This document shows positions 15,472 through 21,264 of a DNA stretch of 29,025 nucleotides, one piece after another. Made by a program: the position numbers and the translations under genes. Source of the stretch: Planctomycetaceae bacterium UBA6894 (GTDB lineage Bacteria > Planctomycetota > Planctomycetia > Gemmatales > Gemmataceae); assembly GCA_002451275.1 (NCBI GenBank), contig DKBS01000112.1, positions 1-29,025 of the forward strand, read 5' to 3'. Every line of letters starts with the position of its first letter. Within the stretch, counting starts at the first letter, position 1. The notes beneath the pieces are model-generated. The model ran no database searches. It was not told the origin of the DNA and was given only the letters and a program-made list of their open reading frames with translations.

Positions 15472-17010
15472 ATGGTTTCCAGAACCAGGAAGCGTATCGG
15501 CATCATTGGCGGCGGGCTGGGCGGGCTGGCTTCCGCCTGCACCCTCGCCGCGCGCGGTCACGATGTCACCCTGTTCGACAAGAACGATTGGGTCGGCGGG
15601 AAGGCGGCGGTGCTGGAAGGCAAAGGCTTCCGTTTCGACATGGGGCCGACCATCCTGACTCTGCCCTCCGTGCTGCGGCGCATCTTCGCCGAGGCGGGCC
15701 ACAAGCTGGAGGACCGGCTCAACCTGGTTCGCCTCGATCCCCAATGGCGCTGCTTCTATCAGGACGGCACCTTCCTCGACCTGATGGAAAACGTCCAGAC
15801 CATGGTCGAGAAGATCCGTGGCATGGACCCCAAGAGCGCGGAGGGCTACCAGAAATTCCAGGACTTGTCCAAACGGTTGAACCGCATCAGCCAGAAATTC
15901 TTCTTCTGGAAATCGATCGGTTCGCTGTGGGACATGTTCAGTTTCAAGGACAGCATGAACCTGTCCATGCTGGGCGATGTGATGTCCATGCGCCCGGTCA
16001 GCACCGTGGCCGCGACTGTGCGCAAGTATGTGCCCGATGAGCGGGTCGCGCAGATGCTCGACCACTTCACCCAGTATGTCGGGTCCTCGCCTTACGGTTC
16101 GCCTGCCGTCCTCTGCGGCATTGCCCACATGCAGACCGACGAGGGGGTGTGGTACCCGATGGGCGGCACCCGCGAGGTGCCCAAAGCCCTGGCCAAGTTG
16201 GCTGGGGAGCTGGGTGTGACCATCCACTGCGGTGTCGAGGTCACCCGCATCGAGCAGGACGGCGCCGGCCGCGCCTCAGGCGTGGTGGAATCCGGTGGCA
16301 CGAAGCACGCCTTTGACATCGTCGTGTCCAACTCGGACACGGTTCGGACGCACCGCGAGCTGTTGGCAGCCGGCAGGGCTGCCGAGCGGTTTGAGGGCCG
16401 TCGCGGATACGAGCCTGCCTGCTCGGGTGTTGTGCTCTACCTGGGCCTGAACAAGCGGTACGACCATATCGCGCACCATGACTTTGTCTTCTCGCGCGAT
16501 GCCGAGGAGGAGTTCGACGCCATCTACAACCGCGGCGAGCCGGCTCCCGATCCAACCTGCTATGTCTGCGCACCCGCGGTCACGGACCCTTCCGTCGCGC
16601 CGCCTGGTGGCGAGGCGCTGTATGTGCTGGTGCACACCCCGTACCTGCGGCCCCACCACAACTGGAACGAGATGCTGCCCAAATACCGCGAGGTCATCCT
16701 CAACAAGCTGGAAACCACCGGCGGCATGAAGGGGATCCGCGACCGGATCGTCTTTGAGGGAAGCCTGACGCCGCAGGGTATCCATGATCGGTACCGCGTG
16801 CTGAATGGCGCAATCTACGGGCTGGCCAGCCATGGCCGGCTGTTCGGGGCCTTCAAGCCCGCCAACCGCAGTCCCGATGTGCCGGGGCTATATCTTGCGG
16901 GGGGCTCGGCCCATCCTGGGCCCGGCATGCCGATGGCTCTGATGAGTGGATGGATCGCCGGGGACACGGTGGACCAGGATGTCAACGGTCCGATGCCTGT
17001 CCAGGCATGA
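15472..17010 (+). CDS. crtP: CrtP-like diaponeurosporene oxygenase
   Basis: A 512-residue paralogue of the preceding enzyme, with FAD motif GGGLGGL (14-20) and C-terminal LYLAGGSAHPGPGMPMALMSG (~472-492). Features that resemble staphylococcal CrtP rather than a desaturase are FDMGPTILTLPSVLRRIF, DPQWRCFYQDGT, YVGSSPYGSPAVLCGIAHMQ and YEPACSGVVLYLGL with HHDFVF. CrtP oxidises the terminal methyl of 4,4'-diaponeurosporene to the aldehyde or acid level. GGAGAAG lies 6 nt before the ATG, and 75 bp separate it from crtN. The aldehyde dehydrogenase that normally completes the acid is not in the window. The desaturase/oxygenase split between the two paralogues is inferred from remembered motifs, so the exact reaction needs an assay. 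Confidence 0.85.
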   Translation: MVSRTRKRIGIIGGGLGGLASACTLAARGHDVTLFDKNDWVGGKAAVLEGKGFRFDMGPTILTLPSVLRRIFAEAGHKLEDRLNLVRLDPQWRCFYQDGTFLDLMENVQTMVEKIRGMDPKSAEGYQKFQDLSKRLNRISQKFFFWKSIGSLWDMFSFKDSMNLSMLGDVMSMRPVSTVAATVRKYVPDERVAQMLDHFTQYVGSSPYGSPAVLCGIAHMQTDEGVWYPMGGTREVPKALAKLAGELGVTIHCGVEVTRIEQDGAGRASGVVESGGTKHAFDIVVSNSDTVRTHRELLAAGRAAERFEGRRGYEPACSGVVLYLGLNKRYDHIAHHDFVFSRDAEEEFDAIYNRGEPAPDPTCYVCAPAVTDPSVAPPGGEALYVLVHTPYLRPHHNWNEMLPKYREVILNKLETTGGMKGIRDRIVFEGSLTPQGIHDRYRVLNGAIYGLASHGRLFGAFKPANRSPDVPGLYLAGGSAHPGPGMPMALMSGWIAGDTVDQDVNGPMPVQA

Positions 17011-17045
17011 GGACGGCCTAGCGAAGCACCTGGGGGAGGTTGGCC

Positions 17046-17873
17046 ATGACGGGGAGGGGAGATGATCGCCTGCCCGTGTGGTCGCCTCGCATTGTTTCCT
17101 GGTTCCGGTGGTATTGCCGGCGTTACTACTTTCCTCCACACTTCCACGCCTTGCGAATCTTGCGTTCCGGTTTGGCAGGTGATCTCAACCCGGCGGGCCC
17201 GCTGGTGGTGATCACCAACCACCCTTCCTGGTGGGACCCTGTCATCAGCGCTTTGCTGAGCACCCGCTATCCCGAGCGCCGGGTCTTCGCGCCGATCGAC
17301 GCCAAGGCGCTGGAGTCTTACCGGTTCTTCAAGAAAATGGGATTTTTCGGCGTGGAGCAGGGGACTGCCCGCGGTGCTGCCACTTTCCTGCGCGTGGCCA
17401 GGCGGGTGCTCATGGAGCCGGATGCCATCCTCTGGGTGACAGCACAGGGCCGGTTCACCGACCCCCGGCAGCGGCCTGTGCGTTTGATGCCCGGACTGGG
17501 GCACGCGCTGGCGCGGTTCGATGGCAACGCCACCGTGTTGCCCATCGCGCTGGAATATCCTTTTTGGGACGAGAAAAGTCCGGAGGCGCTGGTTCATTTC
17601 GGCGAGCCGGTGCAGGTGAGGCCGGACTGTGGCCTTGATGGTGCCGGTTGGACCGATTTGCTTTCAACCAAGTTGGAGGCGGCGATGGATCAACTGGCGC
17701 AGGCGGCCATTCAACGGGACCCGGCCCTTTTTGAAACCATGCAGACAGGCAAGACCGGGGTAGGCGGCATGTATGACCGCATCCGCCGATTGACCGCCTG
17801 GATGGGCCTGCGCAAGTTTGACGGCAGCCATGCCGCAGCCTTGGGCAAAACGGATGAATTGGCGCAACGATGA
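17046..17873 (+). CDS. PlsC/LPLAT-family acyltransferase in the carotenoid operon
   Basis: A 275-residue acyltransferase of the lysophospholipid acyltransferase fold, probably membrane-associated. Motif I is NHPSWWDP with the catalytic pair His59-x4-Asp64. Motif IV is VLPIALEYP (~164-172). Motif III reads TAQGRFTDPRQRP (~132-144), so Gln134 stands where EGxR normally has Glu. The position between crtP and crtQ suggests it adds the fatty acyl group to a glycosylated C30 carotenoid. This would be the role of staphylococcal CrtO, which to my knowledge belongs to a different family. The ATG at 17046 is chosen because GGGGGAGG (17032-17039) lies 6 nt upstream. An in-frame TTG at 17040 would abut the ribosome binding site. 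It overlaps crtQ by 4 bp (ATGA). Confidence 0.85.
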   Translation: MTGRGDDRLPVWSPRIVSWFRWYCRRYYFPPHFHALRILRSGLAGDLNPAGPLVVITNHPSWWDPVISALLSTRYPERRVFAPIDAKALESYRFFKKMGFFGVEQGTARGAATFLRVARRVLMEPDAILWVTAQGRFTDPRQRPVRLMPGLGHALARFDGNATVLPIALEYPFWDEKSPEALVHFGEPVQVRPDCGLDGAGWTDLLSTKLEAAMDQLAQAAIQRDPALFETMQTGKTGVGGMYDRIRRLTAWMGLRKFDGSHAAALGKTDELAQR

Positions 17874-19024
17874 TCCTCACACCCCTCGCATGGCTGGCCA
17901 TTGCGGCCTTACTGGTTTCCATGCTGCCGTTTTTGATGTTCTTCAAAAACCTTCAGGCCTATCTTCCCCCGCCGGAGGCAAAGGACGGCTTGCCCGAGGT
18001 GGGGGTGTCGGTGCTGATTCCGGCCCGGGATGAGGAGGGGGCGATTGGCGAGGCGATTCAAACCGCCCTGGCAAGCGGTGCGGGCATCAGCGACCTGGAA
18101 GTGGTGGTGCTGGATGACCACTCCACGGATCGAACCGTCTCGATCGTGCGCGAGTGGTCCTTGAGGGATCCCCGGGTTCGGCTGGAGCAGGCCCCGGACC
18201 TGCCGGCCGGGTGGTGCGGCAAGCAGCATGCCTGCTGGGTGCTGGCCAATCGGGCCAAGCATGACCTGCTGTTGTGGGTGGACGCGGATGTGCGGCTGGA
18301 ACCCGGGAGTGTCGGGCGCCTGGCGGGATTTTTGAACCGGAGCGGCGCGGCCCTGGTTTCGGGTGTGCCCAGGCAGATCACCGGAACGCTGGTGGAGCAA
18401 TTGCTGATACCGCTTATCCATTTTGTTTTGTTGGGGTTCCTGCCGTTTGACCGGATGCGCAAAAGCGTGAGCCCGGCCTATGCCTCGGGATGCGGTCAAT
18501 TGTTCCTGGCCAGGCGCGATGCCTACTTTGCCGCGGGCGGGCATGAGGCGATCAAGTCGACACTGCATGACGGTATCCACCTGCCCAAGGCGTTCCGCCG
18601 GGCGGGCTTCGCGACCGACCTGTGTGACGCGACGCCTTTGGCCCGGTGCCGGATGTACCACGGGGCGGCGCAAACCTGGAAGGGGTTGGCCAAGAATGCC
18701 ACCGAAGGGTTGGCGTCGAACGGCATGATTGTGCCCGCGACACTGATTTTGGGTCTGGGCCAGGTGGCGCCCTGGGTGGTGATGGTGGTCGCCTGGATGA
18801 GGGAGGGGAATGGGTCGTTGGCATTTGCACTGGGATGGCTTGGGACCTTTCCGGGATTGCTGGTACGGCTTGCCGGGGTTCGACGGTTCGGGCAACCGGT
18901 GCTGGGTGCGCTGCTGCATCCAGTGGGCGTATTTTTGCTGTTGGTGATCCAGTGGCAGGCCCGGGTGATGGCGTGGCTGGGTATCCGGTTTGCCTGGCGT
19001 GGTCGCAGGTACACGCAAACCTGA
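17870..19024 (+). CDS. crtQ: CrtQ-like family 2 glycosyltransferase
   Basis: A 384-residue inner-membrane glycosyltransferase. There is an N-terminal hydrophobic helix (~5-25), a GT-A domain with VSVLIPARDEEGAIG (~46-60), DDHSTDRT (82-89), GWCGKQHA (114-121) and the metal-binding DAD (138-140), and C-terminal helices from about residue 285. The acceptor-side motifs YASGCGQLFLARRDAYFAAGGHEAIK and CRMYHGAAQTWKGLAKN resemble the corresponding regions of staphylococcal CrtQ, which glucosylates 4,4'-diaponeurosporenoate. Length and topology fit. It is translationally coupled to the acyltransferase. The sugar donor and acceptor are inferred from the family and neighbours. A hopanoid or other lipid glycosyltransferase is the alternative. 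Confidence 0.87.
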   Translation: MILTPLAWLAIAALLVSMLPFLMFFKNLQAYLPPPEAKDGLPEVGVSVLIPARDEEGAIGEAIQTALASGAGISDLEVVVLDDHSTDRTVSIVREWSLRDPRVRLEQAPDLPAGWCGKQHACWVLANRAKHDLLLWVDADVRLEPGSVGRLAGFLNRSGAALVSGVPRQITGTLVEQLLIPLIHFVLLGFLPFDRMRKSVSPAYASGCGQLFLARRDAYFAAGGHEAIKSTLHDGIHLPKAFRRAGFATDLCDATPLARCRMYHGAAQTWKGLAKNATEGLASNGMIVPATLILGLGQVAPWVVMVVAWMREGNGSLAFALGWLGTFPGLLVRLAGVRRFGQPVLGALLHPVGVFLLLVIQWQARVMAWLGIRFAWRGRRYTQT

Positions 19025-19072
19025 TAAACTGAAGGAATTGGTTAGAAACGGTTGATTTAGTCGGGGACTTCC

Positions 19073-19723
19073 ATGGCTTGGGCGGAATGGACCACCTTCC
19101 TCAGGCAATCCAAGGACGAGTTCATGACCACGGGGGCCATCGGGCCGAGTGGTCCGTTTCTGGCGGATGCCCTGTGTCGTGAAATTCGGCGGCCCGATCG
19201 GGGGCCCTGGAAAATTCTGGAGGCTGGTCCAGGCACGGGGGCGGTGACCCGCCGGCTGGTGCGTTACCTGCGCCCCGGGGATACCCTGACCGCGGTCGAG
19301 ATCAACCCGAGCCTTGCGGAGTTTTTACGCAAGTCGTTTCGCGACAATCCGGTTATGGCCGAAAAGGCCCATCAGGTGGAGATTGTCGAGGCCAACCTGC
19401 TGGATTATCCAGGGGAGGGGGTTTTCGACACGGCAGTGTGTGGTTTGCCCTTCAACAACTTTCCGCTGCCGTTGACCAAGGACCTGATGGCTGCAATCGA
19501 GCGACTGCTGAAGCCGGGTTCGCTCTTGTCCTACTTCGAGTACTACGGTATCCGCCGCCTGCGAATAGCCCTGGGTCGCAAGGGCGAGACGCTGGACAAA
19601 CTCACCGCGATGGATGATTTCCTGGTGGGCCGGGAACGGCAACTGGGTGAATCCACCGAGATGGTGTGGTGGAACCTGCTTCCCGCCATGTGCCGTCGTT
19701 TGCGGATGCCCGCGCGCGGCTGA
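19073..19723 (+). CDS. SAM-dependent methyltransferase, PmtA-like
   Basis: A 216-residue Rossmann-fold methyltransferase. It starts with FLRQSKDEFMTTGAIGPSGPFLADAL, the extended N-terminal motif of phospholipid N-methyltransferases (COG3963, PmtA type). It continues with SAM motif I ILEAGPGTGAVT (48-59), the ribose-binding TAVEINPS (73-80) and CGLPFNNFP (123-131), which corresponds to the family's catalytic-side GLPF motif. PmtA methylates phosphatidylethanolamine to phosphatidylcholine. A distant relative is rRNA adenine dimethylase, but the N-terminal motif argues against it. It lies 48 bp after crtQ and 32 bp before the Cys-rich gene with no terminator between, so it is probably in the same transcript. 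Whether its substrate is a phospholipid or a carotenoid-related lipid is open. Confidence 0.82.
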   Translation: MAWAEWTTFLRQSKDEFMTTGAIGPSGPFLADALCREIRRPDRGPWKILEAGPGTGAVTRRLVRYLRPGDTLTAVEINPSLAEFLRKSFRDNPVMAEKAHQVEIVEANLLDYPGEGVFDTAVCGLPFNNFPLPLTKDLMAAIERLLKPGSLLSYFEYYGIRRLRIALGRKGETLDKLTAMDDFLVGRERQLGESTEMVWWNLLPAMCRRLRMPARG

Positions 19724-19755
19724 CCTTCGGGGCATTTTCCCGGAGGATGAATTCC

Positions 19756-20559
19756 ATGTCTTTTCTCGCGCTGTTGGCGCTGGCGCTTAGCCAGCAGCCT
19801 TGTCCGCATGCGTCCAAAACCTGTCCCCAAGCCCAGGTCCAACGGTGCCAGGAAACCAAGGGGTGCCTGGTCCGGGCCGAGGCTGAGGACGAGATCGACA
19901 TGGGGGAGGCGGAGTTTCTCGCCGATCCGATGGACGACCAGGTGATCGCGGCTGCCGCGAACAAGCCCAGGCACACGATTTCGTTGGGTTTTGCATTTGG
20001 CAAGGACAAACCGGCTGCCGTGACCGTGGTGTTCACCAAGAAAAAGGAAGAAGAAGGCAAGGAGGAGCGGATTCAGGGACAGTTTTACGCCTTCGGCCCG
20101 ATTGTTTCGCGTTGCGAGGTCTCCACCCTGGACGAGGATGAGGAGGAGGCTTGCGAGGAGTGCCCCGCCGCCACCAAGGCTTGCGAGAAGTGCCCTGCGG
20201 TGAAGGCGAGCGCTTGTGCGAAGTGCCCGGCGGCCCAGTGTGACAGCGCCAAGGCCTGTGAGAAGTGCCCTGCGGCGAAGGCGAGCGCTTGTGCGAAGTG
20301 CCCGGCGGCCCAGTGTGAAAGTGCCAAGGCTTGTGAGAAGTGCCCTGCGGTGAAGGCGAGCGCTTGTGCGAAGTGCCCGGCGGCCCATTGCGACAGCGCC
20401 AAGGCTTGTGGGGAGTGCCCGGCTTGTCCGGCTGAGCAGGCTGTGGTTCAAGGTCCGGTGGATGGGGAAGTTGTGCAGGCCCAGGCTGTCACTTTCGTTT
20501 CGACCACCTCCACGGAGCAGGGCAAGCCTGCCCGTCGCCGGCTGTTCCGCCGTCGGTAA
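19756..20559 (+). CDS. Secreted Cys-rich protein with 25-residue tandem repeats
   Basis: A 267-residue protein of unknown function that I cannot assign to a family. Residues 1-14 look like a short signal peptide (MSFLALLALALSQQ). Residues ~70-118 form a predicted beta-rich, charged segment (HTISLGFAFGKDKPAAVTVV). From residue 133 it is Cys-rich: CEEC, then three 25-residue units (142-166, 167-191, 192-216) of the form ACEKCPAxKASACAKCPAAx followed by CxSAK, then CGECPAC (218-224). I count 25 cysteines, mostly as CxxC pairs. It ends RRRLFRRR. CxxC pairs suggest metal binding or disulfides, which is inference. GGAGG (19742-19746) is 9 nt before the ATG at 19756. An in-frame ATG at 19747 would abut the GGAGG. 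A strong terminator follows, so it is the last gene of the operon. Confidence 0.72.
   Translation: MSFLALLALALSQQPCPHASKTCPQAQVQRCQETKGCLVRAEAEDEIDMGEAEFLADPMDDQVIAAAANKPRHTISLGFAFGKDKPAAVTVVFTKKKEEEGKEERIQGQFYAFGPIVSRCEVSTLDEDEEEACEECPAATKACEKCPAVKASACAKCPAAQCDSAKACEKCPAAKASACAKCPAAQCESAKACEKCPAVKASACAKCPAAHCDSAKACGECPACPAEQAVVQGPVDGEVVQAQAVTFVSTTSTEQGKPARRRLFRRR
20179..20403 (+). repeat. Three in-frame 75-bp tandem repeats
   Basis: Units at 20179-20253, 20254-20328 and 20329-20403. Units 1 and 3 differ at 3 of 75 bases and units 1 and 2 at 5, almost all third-position or conservative changes. The copies are therefore recent or homogenised. A partial fourth unit starts at 20404. Confidence 0.95.
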
Positions 20560-20581
20560 AACGCACCGCATCGAAATCGAG

Positions 20582-20615
20582 GCCGTCTCTCCGCTTGCGG
20601 GGAGGCGGCTTTTTT
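20582..20615 (+). terminator. Intrinsic terminator of the carotenoid operon
   Basis: A stem of up to 13 bp with two G-T pairs (20582-20594 with 20597-20609) is followed by TTTTTT (20610-20615). It lies 23 bp after the Cys-rich gene stop. Its tail reaches the last base of the convergent CPBP gene (20615), so the gene end and terminator abut. Confidence 0.9.
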
Positions 20616-21262
20616 CATTCGTCTTGCCACCATTGCGGTGCGGAATCATCCTCCGATTCCTCGACTGGTTCGTAGGGGATGAGTGCCAGGAGGATGATCA
20701 GGTCGTACACGCCGTGGAGGACCATGGGGCCCAGCAGGTTGTCTGTGGCCAGGTAGAACCAGCCGAGCAGCATGCTGATCCCGAAGGCCAGCAGAAAATA
20801 GGCAACGGAAAGGCCGTGCAGCGCCCCGAAGAGCACCGAGGTGATGACCAGCGCGCCCCATGGACCGGCGGGGGTGAGGGCGAGGCCGGGTTGGATGGCG
20901 CCGCGGAACAGGAGTTCCTCGCAAAAGCCGGCCATGAGTGCGATGCCGATGCGGTCGGGGTAGGTACTGGCTGCGAGCAGGGGGAACATCTGCCCCTCGA
21001 TCAGCGAACGGAAGGACCGCACGGGCTTCCAGGGCACAGCCAGGCCGCCGATCACCAGGAGGGCCAAGCCTGCCGCGCCCGCCAGACCCAGGGCCCCATC
21101 GAGCCAGGTGGGGGTGATTTTGTCCAACGGATCGAAGCCGGCCCACCACCCGATCAGTAACGCGGCAGGGACCAGCAGGCCCTCCACCAGCACCGACATG
21201 CGCATGATCTCGTGGCGGCCCATGGCTTCGGGGGCCAGCTTTTCTTCCTCGGAGTTTTCCAT
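20615..21262 (-). CDS. CPBP-family (CAAX/Abi) intramembrane protease
   Basis: A 215-residue polytopic membrane protein with the three motifs of the CPBP (Abi) glutamic protease family. Motif 1 is GFCEELLFRG with Glu115, Glu116 and Arg120. Motif 2 is FGALHG with Phe145 and His149. Motif 3 is HGVYD with His183 and Asp187. All expected catalytic residues are present. Bacterial members cleave or process membrane substrates that are usually unknown. The start ATG lies 2 bp after the stop of the VWA gene, so expression is probably coupled. A longer in-frame reading extending into that gene is not needed. The N-terminus is acidic (ENSEEEK) and the C-terminus ends in an acidic, Trp-containing tail. 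Confidence 0.9.
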   Translation of the reverse strand: MENSEEEKLAPEAMGRHEIMRMSVLVEGLLVPAALLIGWWAGFDPLDKITPTWLDGALGLAGAAGLALLVIGGLAVPWKPVRSFRSLIEGQMFPLLAASTYPDRIGIALMAGFCEELLFRGAIQPGLALTPAGPWGALVITSVLFGALHGLSVAYFLLAFGISMLLGWFYLATDNLLGPMVLHGVYDLIILLALIPYEPVEESEDDSAPQWWQDE

Positions 21263-21264
21263 GG

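Noticed and set aside
20179..20403. Regular repeats considered as a CRISPR array
   Set aside because: The units are contiguous with no spacers, keep the reading frame and encode a protein repeat. No cas genes are present.
19543..20649. Antisense frame opposite the Cys-rich gene, itself repetitive
   Set aside because: A 75-bp repeat unit is a multiple of three, so any frame open in one unit stays open through all. The + frame has a signal peptide, ribosome binding site and terminator, and the antisense frame has none.
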